In this document: positions 7,144 to 15,755 of the stretch, piece after piece | Layout: every line of letters begins with the position of its first letter | Numbering within the stretch: position 1 is the stretch's first letter | Origin: Eubacteriaceae bacterium CHKCI004 | Lineage (GTDB): Bacteria; Bacillota; Clostridia; Lachnospirales; Lachnospiraceae | DNA length: 64,000 nucleotides | Assembly: GCA_900016875.1 (NCBI GenBank) | Contig: FCNR01000050.1 | Span: 62,001 to 126,000 of the forward strand | Direction: 5' to 3' | Translations under genes and position numbers: made by a program | Notes under the pieces: model-generated | Told to the model about the DNA's origin: nothing | What the model saw: the letters and a program-made list of their open reading frames with translations, nothing else | Database searches by the model: none

Positions 7144-8169
7144 ATGTTAAATACAGTATACCGTCTGGTCGCTCCCAGAAGATTTGAAGTGGCATTTAAC
7201 GATATTGACTTAAACGGGGAGCAGGTGGTGGTCCGCCCGACTCATCTTTCCATCTGCCATGCAGACCAGCGTTATTATCAGGGAAGCCGTCCCATGGACG
7301 TTCTTGCAAAGAAGCTTCCTATGGCATTGATACACGAAGGAATCGGCGATGTGGTCTATGACCCGCTGGGCGAGTTCAAGCCGGGCGAGCTGGTGGTCAT
7401 GATACCGAACACGCCGGTGGAAAAAGACGAGATCATCGGAGAAAACTATTTAAGAAGCTCCAAGTTCCGCGCCAGCGGATTTGACGGTTTCATGCAGGAC
7501 AATGTGGCTCTGGACAGAGACCGGGTGCTGCGCCTTCCGCCGGACATCGACCGGACCGTGGCGGCCTTCACGGAGATCGTCACCGTGAGCGTGCAGGCTC
7601 TTCATCGTTTTGACCGTTTCGCCCATGCCCGCAGGAACATCGTGGGTATCTGGGGCGACGGCAACCTGGGCTATATCACTTCGCTCTTTTTCCGCTATAT
7701 GTATCCGGATACGAAGCTGATCATTTTCGGTACGGACAAAGAGAAGCTTAACAGCTTTTCCTTCGCCGACGAGACCTACCTGGTGTGGGACGTACCGGAA
7801 AATGTAGAGATTGACCATGCCTTTGAATGTGTGGGCGGCGACGCCTCCCAGAAGGCTATCAATCAGATCATTGACCTGATTCATCCGGAGGGAGCCATCT
7901 CCCTGCTGGGTGTATCCGAGTATCCGATTCCGATCAACACCCGTATGGTGCTGGAGAAAGGTCTGCGCCTGTTCGGAAGCAGCCGGAGCTCCCGCGAGGA
8001 CTTCGAAAAGACCGTGGAAATGTACCAGAAGCATCCGGAGATCCTCGGATACCTGAGCAACATCGTGGGCGCCCAGGTGGAAGTCAAGTCCATCGCTGAC
8101 ATGAATAAAGCTTTTGAATTAGATATCCATAAAATGATGGGCAAGACAGTCATGATCTGGAATAAATAA
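7144..8169 (+). CDS. tarJ: Ribulose-5-phosphate reductase (TarJ-like, medium-chain dehydrogenase)
   Basis: A 341-residue zinc-type medium-chain dehydrogenase that would reduce ribulose 5-phosphate to ribitol 5-phosphate, the substrate of TarI. The opening MLNTVYRLVAPRRFEV, CHADQRYYQG near residue 39, the MALIHEGIGDVV segment and the cofactor-loop region GIWGDGNLGYITSLF (about 168-182) match TarJ. It lies two bases after tarI, so the pair is an operon. The CDP-ribitol product fits the glycerophosphotransferase-family gene at the right end of the window, although that gene is 54 kb away. Confidence 0.88.
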   Translation: MLNTVYRLVAPRRFEVAFNDIDLNGEQVVVRPTHLSICHADQRYYQGSRPMDVLAKKLPMALIHEGIGDVVYDPLGEFKPGELVVMIPNTPVEKDEIIGENYLRSSKFRASGFDGFMQDNVALDRDRVLRLPPDIDRTVAAFTEIVTVSVQALHRFDRFAHARRNIVGIWGDGNLGYITSLFFRYMYPDTKLIIFGTDKEKLNSFSFADETYLVWDVPENVEIDHAFECVGGDASQKAINQIIDLIHPEGAISLLGVSEYPIPINTRMVLEKGLRLFGSSRSSREDFEKTVEMYQKHPEILGYLSNIVGAQVEVKSIADMNKAFELDIHKMMGKTVMIWNK

Positions 8170-8214
8170 AGATTCGTCAAGGTGAAAAGGAATGATGCAC
8201 AGACGATAACGTAG

Positions 8215-8328
8215 GACCACAGGCAGGTTCGTCCGACTCGACCCTCAGTCGGACTGACAAAAGATATCTCTGATTCAGAGCTATGTCAGTCCTCCTTCAC
8301 AGCTCGCGGCCGAAAGCTGTCTGTGGTC
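8215..8328 (+). ncRNA. Putative structured RNA element between tarJ and the symporter gene
   Basis: An outer stem GACCACAGGCAG (8215-8226)/CTGTCTGTGGTC (8317-8328), 12 bp with one G-U, encloses three further helices: GTCCGACT (8231-8238)/AGTCGGAC (8247-8254), GGACTGACA (8251-8259)/TGTCAGTCC (8284-8292) with an inner CTCTG/CAGAG, and CAGCT/AGCTG (8300-8319). Helices two and three share 8251-8254, so they compete or stack. I recognise no known RNA family, and no T-run follows. The transcribed strand is not certain. Confidence 0.4.
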
Positions 8329-8726
8329 AAAACGTCATCTGTGTTGTGTAAGATTGCCTGTGCCGTATCACCTTGACATAATAACAACACGTAAAAATGC
8401 CGGAGATTCGTAAGAAATGCAACGTGAATCAGCCGGAGGTTGCTGGCTGGCGCAGTTCTGATGACACCGGTTGTCAAAAACATTCCTTCGAACGTTTGAC
8501 CAGACGACTGTGAGTGCAGGCGTTTGACATATGAAGCTGGATGTGTACGGAAGAAACGTCTGCTGAGGTGGAGGAGGAAAACTTCTATCACATGACTTGT
8601 CTTTTCGCGGCAGAGATTTCTGTGGGTTACAGAAGAAATGCACAAATCTTAATTTCTAAACATAATACCCCCTTTGTTTCATACAATAGAATACAAAACA
8701 CCCGTAAGGCGGAAGGAAGGGTGTCC
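8329..8726. other. Gene-less stretch before the symporter
   Basis: No convincing gene. An in-frame extension of the symporter to 8541 exists but has no homology-like hydrophobic or signal character. A 39-codon ATG frame at 8398 has no ribosome site. No riboswitch consensus (glycine, T-box, SAM) was found. A TTGACA at 8373 has no good -10 partner. Confidence 0.5.
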
Positions 8727-10184
8727 ATGGATTATCTGGCGGAAGTGATTGCAGCGGTGGATCGTGCGGTGTGGGGACCGGTCATGCTTGTGCTGCTGGT
8801 GGGAACCGGCGTGGTGCTGACGGTGCGCTGCCGTTTTCTTACGTGGAGGAATCTGCCCTGGGCTGTTCAGGTGACTTTAAGCCGGGAGGCCCGGCAGAAG
8901 AAGGGGAGCGGTGATGTGTCGTCGTTTGCGGCTCTCACCACAGCCCTGGCGGCCACCATCGGCACGGGAAATATCGTGGGCGTCGCCACAGCCATGGCGG
9001 CCGGCGGACCGGGAGCATTGGTGTGGATGTGGGTTTCCGCCTTTTTTGGTCTTTCTTCCAAATTCGCAGAATGTATGCTGGCGGTGAAGTACCGGGAGAA
9101 AAATGAGCGGGGAGAGATGAGCGGCGGGCCCATGTATACCATGAAGAATGCGTGGAAACTGAAATATCCGAAGTTTGGGGCGGTGCTAAGCGGCTGCTTT
9201 GCCTTTTTTGCGGTGCTTGCTTCTTTTGGTATCGGAAATATGACGCAGAGTAATTCTATCGCTGCATCGCTCCGAACCGCTTTTGGTTTGTCCGAGGTAA
9301 AGGTGGGAGTAGTCCTTACTGTACTCGCATTTCTGATCATCATGGGCGGCATCCGGAGCATTGCGAAGATATCTTCGGTGGTGGTGCCGGTCATGGCGGT
9401 ATTCTATATGGGCTGCGGCCTTATTGTCATCCTGGGTAATCTCCATAATCTTCCCGCCGGTATTTGTATGGTCTTTAAGATGGCGTTTTCTCCGGAGGCG
9501 GCGGGCGGCGCCCTCTGCGGTAATCTCACTGCGTCTTTGTGGACTGCTCTCCGCTATGGGGTGGCCAGGGGCGTTTTCTCCAATGAAGCGGGCATGGGTT
9601 CCGCCGCCATCACGGCGGCGGCAGCCACGGCCGACCATCCGGTACGTCAGGGTTATATCAATATGACTGGAACCTTCTGGGATACTCTGGTGGTATGTAC
9701 CATCACAGGTTTGGTCATCGCCTGCTCCGGCGTGCTCGGGCAGGTGAATCCTGCCACCGGAGCAGCCTACGAGGGCGCGGCCCTTACCATCGCCGCCTTT
9801 TCTACAGTGCTTGGCAGGACAGGCGGCGCGCTGGTGACCATCGGAATCGTCCTGTTTGCATTTTCCACTATCCTTGGCTGGGAATATCAGGGAGAGAAGG
9901 CATTCGAATATCTGGCGGGAAGCCGCCGTTACAATCGGATATATCGGCTGCTTTTCTCGCTGGCCGTCTACATCGGAGCGACCCAGACCCTGGAACTGGT
10001 GTGGGGATTTTCCGACATAGCCAACGCGCTGATGGCGCTGCCGAATCTCATCTCGCTGCTGCTTTTAAGCGGGGAGGCGGCAGCGGAAGCGAAAGAGTAT
10101 CAGAACGTCATTGAGAAAGAGAAGCGGCTGGCGCGGATAAGAAAAAATCCCTCCGGATGCCGCCGCTTCCGAAGGGATAAATAA
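8727..10184 (+). CDS. Sodium:alanine/glycine symporter (AGCS family)
   Basis: Polytopic sodium-coupled amino acid carrier. The start at 8727 (MDYLAEVIAAVDRAVWGPVMLVLLVGTG) fits the family's N-terminus and is preceded by AAGG 6 nt upstream; the longer frame from 8541 adds 62 residues with no family character. Signatures include SSFAALTTALAATIGTGNIVGVATA (about 72-97) and GMGSAAITAAAATADHPVRQG (about 289-309). About ten hydrophobic segments are visible over 485 residues. Alanine or glycine is the usual substrate; which one cannot be read. Its 3' end overlaps the terminator of the convergent S1-domain gene. Confidence 0.88.
   Translation: MDYLAEVIAAVDRAVWGPVMLVLLVGTGVVLTVRCRFLTWRNLPWAVQVTLSREARQKKGSGDVSSFAALTTALAATIGTGNIVGVATAMAAGGPGALVWMWVSAFFGLSSKFAECMLAVKYREKNERGEMSGGPMYTMKNAWKLKYPKFGAVLSGCFAFFAVLASFGIGNMTQSNSIAASLRTAFGLSEVKVGVVLTVLAFLIIMGGIRSIAKISSVVVPVMAVFYMGCGLIVILGNLHNLPAGICMVFKMAFSPEAAGGALCGNLTASLWTALRYGVARGVFSNEAGMGSAAITAAAATADHPVRQGYINMTGTFWDTLVVCTITGLVIACSGVLGQVNPATGAAYEGAALTIAAFSTVLGRTGGALVTIGIVLFAFSTILGWEYQGEKAFEYLAGSRRYNRIYRLLFSLAVYIGATQTLELVWGFSDIANALMALPNLISLLLLSGEAAAEAKEYQNVIEKEKRLARIRKNPSGCRRFRRDK
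10141..10178 (-). terminator. Terminator of the S1-domain gene, inside the 3' end of the symporter gene
   Basis: On the minus strand ATCCCTTCGGA pairs with TCCGGAGGGAT (one mismatch) and is followed by TTTTTTCTT. The hairpin lies within the last codons of the convergent symporter gene, so the two genes share this DNA. Confidence 0.8.
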
Positions 10185-10192
10185 CATATCGT

Positions 10193-11101
10193 TTAGTTGT
10201 CCAGCTTGATTCCTGCCAGCAGTGCGCCCAGTCCGGTGGAAGCGCTGCCCTCGTCCTTGTAGGATACGGAAGGTTTCTCTTCCGGTGCATCCTGCGGCTC
10301 TTCGTCCTGAGCAGCTTTGATGCTCAGGCTGATCTTGCCGTTTTCTACTTTGAGAACTTTCACTTTGACTTCCTGTCCGGCTTTTAAGACTTCACCAGGG
10401 GATTCAATACGTTTGTTGGCGATCTGGGAAATGTGCACCAGTCCGGAGAGACCGTCTCCCAGGTCAACAAATGCGCCGTACGGCATCAGGGATTCCACTT
10501 TGCCGCTTAAAACGGAGCCCGGAACCACTGCGTTGATCTTTCTCTCTTTTTCTTCCCGGCGTCGGTCGTAGAGCACTTCCTTCACGGATAAGACGAGACG
10601 GTTTTTCTCCTCGTCTGCGGTGATAACCTTCGCGTCCACCGTCTTGCCGAGGTAAGGATTGGTATCTTCCACGTATCCGATCTCCAGATGGGAAGCCGGG
10701 ATAAAGCCGCGCAGGCCTTCCACATAAACGATAACGCCCTTGTTGACGATTCCTCCGATCTTCAGGCTGAGAACCGTACCTTCTTCCATGTATTTCTTCA
10801 CGGTCTCCCATGCCATCGCTTTGGATGCCTCTTTAACAGAAAGAGAGACATTTCCTTCACCGTCGTCATCGGATAAAACCACAGCCTTCACAGTGTCGCC
10901 CACCGGAACGCTCTGCAGGGAGAAAGAAGGGTCGTCGCTGTAGTCTTCTTTTTTGACGACGCCCTGGGCATGATAGTTGATGTCCAGATAAACGGCATTC
11001 TCATCCACGCCGGTGATCACGCCTTCCACCACGTCGCCTTCATTGAGCTTCCGGAAGGAAGCTTCCAGTTCCTTTTCAAAATCTGCCATTGTTTCGCTCA
11101 T
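10193..11101 (-). CDS. S1 RNA-binding domain protein (ribosomal protein S1-like)
   Basis: A 302-residue cytoplasmic RNA-binding protein with three S1 domains: about 16-85 (EGDVVEGVITGVDENAVYLDI), about 100-170 (LKIGGIVNKGVIVYVEGLRGFIPASHL) and about 185-260 (GSVLSGKVESLMPYGAFVDLGDGLSGLVHISQI). Firmicute homologues are annotated as 30S protein S1 or YpfD-like; they bind mRNA and ribosomes with a less defined role than E. coli S1. The start at 11101 (MSETMADFEKELEAS) has AGAGGA 8 nt upstream; the frame runs open to 11203, but that extension looks like leader. The C-terminus is an acidic tail. Confidence 0.86.
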   Translation of the reverse strand: MSETMADFEKELEASFRKLNEGDVVEGVITGVDENAVYLDINYHAQGVVKKEDYSDDPSFSLQSVPVGDTVKAVVLSDDDGEGNVSLSVKEASKAMAWETVKKYMEEGTVLSLKIGGIVNKGVIVYVEGLRGFIPASHLEIGYVEDTNPYLGKTVDAKVITADEEKNRLVLSVKEVLYDRRREEKERKINAVVPGSVLSGKVESLMPYGAFVDLGDGLSGLVHISQIANKRIESPGEVLKAGQEVKVKVLKVENGKISLSIKAAQDEEPQDAPEEKPSVSYKDEGSASTGLGALLAGIKLDN

Positions 11102-11161
11102 AATCGTATTCCTCTTTTCTTCTATATTTTCTGTCTGGTAAGAAATGTGTCTGATGTTCTC

Positions 11162-11208
11162 ATGGAATGGCGCGCTTTTCCGTGGAAATGGCGCCTTTTG
11201 CATTCCAT
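11162..11208 (-). promoter_or_regulatory. Hairpin in the 5' leader of the S1-domain gene
   Basis: ATGGAATG (minus 11208-11201) pairs with CATTCCAT (11169-11162), with GGCGC/GCGCC-like pairing inside. A possible promoter, TTGCGA (11246-11241)-18 bp-TACTAT (11222-11217), lies just upstream on the minus strand, so the hairpin would sit at the 5' end of the mRNA. The 308-bp gap 11102-11409 otherwise holds only a weak TATACT (11302-11307) for the rightward gene. Confidence 0.35.
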
Positions 11209-11409
11209 ACTATAAAATAGTAACACATTTTTCAGGCTCTTCGCAATGGATAAATGCAAAGAAATACAGCCTTTCCGGTAGAAAAACGGGAGAATCTTTG
11301 TTATACTAATAAGAACTGCCCGGAGCATGGCAGAAAATGTCAAATCCGGCAGAACAAGAAACAGGCCGGTGTTTGCAAAAAACGGAAAACATATGAAGGA
11401 GGCAATATA

Positions 11410-11802
11410 ATGGATTTAAATACAGGAATGAAAATGACATTAACGGATACAGTAACAATGGATAATGCGGCGAAGACTCTTGGCAGCGGCAGTCTGCTGG
11501 TGTACGGAACTCCGGCCATGCTTCTGCTGGTGGAAAAGACAGCGGTGGCTCTGCTTGAGGGACATCTGGATGAAGGAATGACCACGGTCGGCACCAACTT
11601 AAACGTGGACCATGTGTCCGCCACACCGCTTGACGCCGAAGTGAGCTGTCAGGTGGAGCTTACAGAGATCGACAGAAAGAGACTGGTATTTTCTGTGGAA
11701 GTAAAGGACGCCGCCGGAGTCATCGGCAAAGGAACCCACGAGAGATTCATCGTGCAGGCAGACAAGTTCCAGCAGAAAGCCAACGGCAAGTTTCAGGCAT
11801 AG
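11410..11802 (+). CDS. Hotdog-fold thioesterase (fluoroacetyl-CoA thioesterase FlK-like)
   Basis: A 130-residue hotdog protein predicted to hydrolyse an acyl-CoA thioester. The FlK catalytic set is recognisable: Thr and Glu in GTPAMLLLVEKTA (about residues 34-46) and His in GTNLNVDHVSATP (about 60-72). In commensal Firmicutes this family is widespread and the physiological acyl-CoA is unknown. AAGGAGG lies 7 nt before ATG 11410; the open frame back to 11254 has no comparable site. rluF-like follows 13 bp downstream, and the run to ligA is likely one transcript. Confidence 0.8.
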   Translation: MDLNTGMKMTLTDTVTMDNAAKTLGSGSLLVYGTPAMLLLVEKTAVALLEGHLDEGMTTVGTNLNVDHVSATPLDAEVSCQVELTEIDRKRLVFSVEVKDAAGVIGKGTHERFIVQADKFQQKANGKFQA

Positions 11803-11815
11803 GCGAAGCAAAGGT

Positions 11816-12697
11816 ATGAGTGGACAAAGAGAGAAGAAGTATCGAGAGAAAAATTATCAAGAGAAGAATCAGCATAGAGAGAGCCGTTCGCAAGTGACAG
11901 ACGGCAGACACGGCGGCCCGGAGCAGACAGCGGAAAGTACTGCGTCCGTCCGCCTGAACAAATATTTGAGCGACGCCGGTGTCTGCTCCAGGCGGCAGGC
12001 CGACCGATATGCGCAGGAGGGCCGGATTACCATCGACGGCCAGGTGGCGGAGCTTGGGCAGAAGGTACTGCCGGGCCAGATGGTATGTGTTGACGGCCGG
12101 CCGGTGGACACCGAAGGGGGCGTCAGCCACAGAAGAATCGTGCTGGCGGTCAACAAGCCAAGGGGAATTGTCTGTACCACTTCCCGGCAGGAAAAAGATA
12201 ACATTGTGGATTTTGTCGGCTATCCGGAGCGCATTTATCCCATGGGACGGCTGGATAAGGATTCGGAGGGACTGATCCTCATGACCAACGACGGAGAGCT
12301 GATGGATGAGATACTCCGGGCGAGAAACGGCCACGAGAAGGAATACGAAGTGCAGGTAAACCGCCCGGTCAGCGAGCGGTTTTTAAAAGAGATGGCGGGA
12401 GGCGTCCCGATTCTTGATACAGTGACCCGGCCATGCCGGATCAGAAAGACCGGAACCTTTTCGTTCCGTATCATTCTGACTCAGGGACTGAACCGGCAGA
12501 TCCGCCGCATGTGCGAGGCCCTCGGCTACCGGGTGCGGGCGCTGAAACGGATCCGCGTCATGAACATTCATCTCGGGGAGCTGCCGACCGGCGCTTACCG
12601 GGAGCTTAGCGAAGCGGAGATTTTTGAACTGATGCGGCTGACTGGAAAGACGGGGCCGGCTGCAAGAAAACCAACCCGGCGCCAAAGACCAGATTGA
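11816..12697 (+). CDS. rluF: 23S rRNA pseudouridine synthase (RluF-type)
   Basis: Converts a uridine of 23S rRNA to pseudouridine. Layout: a charged N-terminal tail (1-44), an S4 RNA-binding domain (about 45-95, RLNKYLSDAGVCSRRQADR), then the RsuA/RluB/E/F catalytic domain with NKPRGIVCT and YPMGRLDKDSEGL, catalytic Asp147. The VNKPRGI..IVDFVGYPERIYPMGRLDKDSEGLILMTNDGEL run favours RluF over RluB. The start is preceded only by AAAGG very close to the ATG, so the N-terminal 44 residues are less certain. It sits between the thioesterase and ligA. Confidence 0.85.
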   Translation: MSGQREKKYREKNYQEKNQHRESRSQVTDGRHGGPEQTAESTASVRLNKYLSDAGVCSRRQADRYAQEGRITIDGQVAELGQKVLPGQMVCVDGRPVDTEGGVSHRRIVLAVNKPRGIVCTTSRQEKDNIVDFVGYPERIYPMGRLDKDSEGLILMTNDGELMDEILRARNGHEKEYEVQVNRPVSERFLKEMAGGVPILDTVTRPCRIRKTGTFSFRIILTQGLNRQIRRMCEALGYRVRALKRIRVMNIHLGELPTGAYRELSEAEIFELMRLTGKTGPAARKPTRRQRPD

Positions 12698-12713
12698 GGA
12701 AAAGGAGAACATC

Positions 12714-14666
12714 GTGGAAAAACAACAACGAATCAAGGAGCTTGTCTCAAAACTGAATGAGGCCGCCAGAGCCTATTATCAGGAGGACCGGGAGATCATG
12801 TCCAACCGGGAGTACGACGCCCTTTATGATGAGCTTGCCGCTCTCGAGAAGGAGACGGGCATTGTTCTGGCGGGCAGCCCGACGATGCAGGTGGGCTATG
12901 AGGTGCTCAGTGAGCTGGAAAAGGTTCCGCATGACTCTCCGATGCTCTCGCTGGACAAGACCAAGAGCCGGGAGGCGCTCCGGGACTGGCTGGGAGACAG
13001 GAAGGGCATGCTTTCCTGGAAGATGGACGGTCTCACGGTGGTGCTCACGTACCGGGACGGGGAGCTGCAGCGGGCGGTGACCAGAGGCAATGGCGTCATC
13101 GGGGAGGTTATCACCAACAACGCCCGGGTATTTAAGAATCTGCCGGCGAAGATTCCTTTTGACGGGGAGCTGGTGCTCCGGGGCGAGGCGGTCATCCGCT
13201 ATTCGGACTTCCGCAGGATCAATGAGAGCATAGAAAATGTGGAGGCAAAATACAAGAATCCCCGGAACCTTTGCAGCGGTTCCGTGCGGCAGCTTAACAA
13301 TGAAGTGACCGCCAGAAGAAATGTATTTTTCTTTGCATTTTCTCTGGTGAGCGCCCAGGGCAGAGAGTTAAGCAACTCCGTGGAAGAAAATATGCTCTGG
13401 CTGAAAAGCCTTGGCTTTGAGATTGTGCCGTACCGGATGGTGGACGGAGAGACCATCGTGGACGCAGTGGCGGCGTTTGCAGAGAAAATCACGGAAAATG
13501 ATTTCCCATCCGACGGGCTGGTACTTATCTACGACGACATCGCCTACGGCAACTCGCTGGGAGCCACGGCCAAATTCCCGCGAAACTCCATCGCCTTTAA
13601 ATGGGCCGACGAGGAGGCGGAGACGGTGCTGGAGAGTATCGAGTGGAGCCCGTCAAGGACCGGACTCATTAATCCGATCGCTATTTTCTCTCCGGTGGAG
13701 CTGGAGGGAACGACGGTGAGCCGCGCCAGCCTTCATAACTTAAGCATCATGGACAGCCTGGAGCTGGGCGTGGGCGACCACATCAAAGTGTATAAAGCCA
13801 ACATGATCATTCCGCAGGTGTCGGAGAATCTGACAAAGAGCGGCTCTTACGAGACGCCGGAGCACTGCCCGGCCTGCGGCGGAAGAACGGAGATCCGCAT
13901 GGAAAATGATGTGAAGTCTCTGTACTGCCCGAATCCGTTTTGCAGCGCCAAGAAGGTGAAGCTTTTCGGACACTATGTGAGCCGGGACGCCATGAACATC
14001 GACGGACTGTCCGAGGCTACCCTCACCAAAATGATCGACAAAGGATTTCTCTCGGAGCTTTACGATCTGTACGAGCTGAAACAGTATCAGAGTGAGATCG
14101 TGGAGATGGAAGGCTTTGGAGAGAAGTCCTGCGCCAACCTGCTGGACTCCATCGAGGCGTCCAGAAATACTACCCTGCCGCGTTTTGTTTACGGCCTGGG
14201 AATCCTGAATATCGGCGCAGCCAACGCGAAACTGCTCTGCAAACATTTCGGCTACAGCCTCTCCGCACTCATGGGAGCTTCCGTGGAAGACATGGTGGAG
14301 ATTGAGGGCATCGGCGAGGTGATCGCAGCCAGCGTCCGGGATTACTTTGACAATGAACATAATCAGCAGGTGATAGAGAAGCTGCTGTCCTATCTTACAT
14401 TTGAGGAGATGCCTGCGGAGGCAGAGGGCAACCAGCCGCTTTCCGGCAAGACCTTCGTGATCACCGGCTCCGTGACGCATTTTAAGAACCGGAAGGAACT
14501 GAAAGAGCGCATTGAGGCGCTGGGCGGCAAGGTTACCGGTTCCGTGTCCAAGAATACGGACTACCTGATCAACAATGATAATCTTTCAAATTCAACAAAA
14601 AATAAAAAGGCAAAAGAATTGGAAATTCCAATCCTCACTGAGGAGGAATTTCTGGAAATGATATAG
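12714..14666 (+). CDS. ligA: NAD-dependent DNA ligase LigA
   Basis: Seals 3'-OH/5'-phosphate nicks using NAD+. A complete 650-residue enzyme: Ia domain (YYQEDREIMSNREYDALYDEL and SPTMQVG), adenylation lysine Lys103 in SWKMDGL, OB fold, zinc finger (CPACGG...YCPNPFC, about 385-410), helix-hairpin-helix repeats (about 440-560) and a C-terminal BRCT domain (about 575-650, LSGKTFVITGSVTHFKNRKEL). It starts with GTG at 12714, six bases after AAAGGAG. Normal length and motifs; essential housekeeping gene. Confidence 0.96.
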   Translation: MEKQQRIKELVSKLNEAARAYYQEDREIMSNREYDALYDELAALEKETGIVLAGSPTMQVGYEVLSELEKVPHDSPMLSLDKTKSREALRDWLGDRKGMLSWKMDGLTVVLTYRDGELQRAVTRGNGVIGEVITNNARVFKNLPAKIPFDGELVLRGEAVIRYSDFRRINESIENVEAKYKNPRNLCSGSVRQLNNEVTARRNVFFFAFSLVSAQGRELSNSVEENMLWLKSLGFEIVPYRMVDGETIVDAVAAFAEKITENDFPSDGLVLIYDDIAYGNSLGATAKFPRNSIAFKWADEEAETVLESIEWSPSRTGLINPIAIFSPVELEGTTVSRASLHNLSIMDSLELGVGDHIKVYKANMIIPQVSENLTKSGSYETPEHCPACGGRTEIRMENDVKSLYCPNPFCSAKKVKLFGHYVSRDAMNIDGLSEATLTKMIDKGFLSELYDLYELKQYQSEIVEMEGFGEKSCANLLDSIEASRNTTLPRFVYGLGILNIGAANAKLLCKHFGYSLSALMGASVEDMVEIEGIGEVIAASVRDYFDNEHNQQVIEKLLSYLTFEEMPAEAEGNQPLSGKTFVITGSVTHFKNRKELKERIEALGGKVTGSVSKNTDYLINNDNLSNSTKNKKAKELEIPILTEEEFLEMI

Positions 14667-14687
14667 GAAGGGAAGAGATGATACGAT

Positions 14688-15617
14688 ATGCCAATTAGAA
14701 TTGACGCCAATTTACCGGCAAAAAAGATTCTGGAACATGAGAATATATTTGTGATGGACTACGAGCGTTCCATGCGGCAGGATATCCGACCGCTGCGCAT
14801 CGTCATCATGAACCTCATGCCGACTAAGGAAGAGACGGAGCTGCAGCTTCTCCGGAGCCTGGCAAACACCCCTCTGCAGGTGGACATCTCCTTTCTGAAA
14901 ACAGAAATGCACAATGCAAAAAATGTGTCCGCCAACCACCTGGAGGCGTTTTATACCACATTTTCTGAGATCAAAGACGACTATTACGACGGTCTGCTCA
15001 TCACCGGCGCGCCGGTGGAGACTCTGCCGTACGAGGAGGTCGATTACTGGCCGGAACTGGTGGCGGTGATGGAATGGTCAAAGACCCATGTAACCTCCAC
15101 CTTCCACATCTGCTGGGCGGCTCAGGCAGGACTCTACTACCACTACGGCGTGCGCAAATACCTGCTGGATGAGAAAATCTTCGGAATCTTCAAACACCGG
15201 ACCATCCACAGAAAGACGCCGCTGGTGCGCGGCTTCGACGACGTATTCAACGCGCCGCACTCCCGCCACTCCGCCATCGTCCGGGAGGACGTGGAGAACA
15301 ATCCGGCCCTCACTATCCTGGCAGACTCCGAGGAGGCCGGCCCGTTCATCATCATTGCCAAGGAAGGCCGTCAGATCTTCGTGACCGGTCACCCGGAATA
15401 CGACGTGGTCACCCTCGACCAGGAATACCGCCGCGATCTGGCAAAAGGCATGGACAACGTGCCGTTCCCGCAGGGATACTACAAAGACGACAACCCGGAC
15501 TTAGGCCCGGTCAAATCCTGGCGCTGCCACGCCAACACCCTGTATACCAACTGGCTCAACTACTATGTATACCAGATGACGCCGTACATTTCTGAGGAGA
15601 TCAAGAATCTGAAGTAA
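14688..15617 (+). CDS. metAA: Homoserine O-acetyltransferase (MetA family)
   Basis: First committed step of methionine synthesis: transfer of an acyl group to homoserine. The 309-residue MetA fold is complete, with nucleophile Cys142 (HICWAAQAGL), His235 and Glu237 (VTGHPEYD). Residue 111, which sets acyl-CoA choice in this family (Gly in succinyl-, Glu in acetyltransferases), is Glu111 in TGAPVETLPYEEVDYW, so acetyl-CoA is predicted despite the common label 'succinyltransferase'. It follows ligA by 21 bp. No SAM or T-box riboswitch is seen in that gap. Confidence 0.93.
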   Translation: MPIRIDANLPAKKILEHENIFVMDYERSMRQDIRPLRIVIMNLMPTKEETELQLLRSLANTPLQVDISFLKTEMHNAKNVSANHLEAFYTTFSEIKDDYYDGLLITGAPVETLPYEEVDYWPELVAVMEWSKTHVTSTFHICWAAQAGLYYHYGVRKYLLDEKIFGIFKHRTIHRKTPLVRGFDDVFNAPHSRHSAIVREDVENNPALTILADSEEAGPFIIIAKEGRQIFVTGHPEYDVVTLDQEYRRDLAKGMDNVPFPQGYYKDDNPDLGPVKSWRCHANTLYTNWLNYYVYQMTPYISEEIKNLK

Positions 15618-15652
15618 CGGAAAAACGATGGGCATTATGAAAATGAAAGTAT

Positions 15653-15748
15653 AACAGGCTGCCGCCAAAGCACACGTTGTGACGAACACAGACACATTTC
15701 ATAGAGATATATGACGTTCGCCCGCGGGGTGCATGGCGGCAGCCTGTT
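15653..15748. repeat. 96-nt nested inverted repeat between metA and the amidase gene
   Basis: Perfect 15-bp arms AACAGGCTGCCGCCA (15653-15667) and TGGCGGCAGCCTGTT (15734-15748). Inside are shorter matching arms GCAC/GTGC, CGAAC/GTTCG and TCATA/TATGA, so the whole element folds into one long branched hairpin. It lies 36 bp after the metA stop and 8 bp after the convergent amidase stop. No true T-run follows on either side. It may serve as a two-way terminator or be a small palindromic repeat. Confidence 0.65.
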
Positions 15749-15755
15749 TGGCTGT

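Noticed and set aside
8398..8517. 39-codon ATG frame in the gap before the symporter
   Set aside because: No ribosome site and no recognisable similarity; falls in a non-coding gap.
8541..8726. N-terminal extension of the symporter frame
   Set aside because: No ribosome site at 8541, no family similarity, and a better start at 8727 that begins the known AGCS N-terminus.
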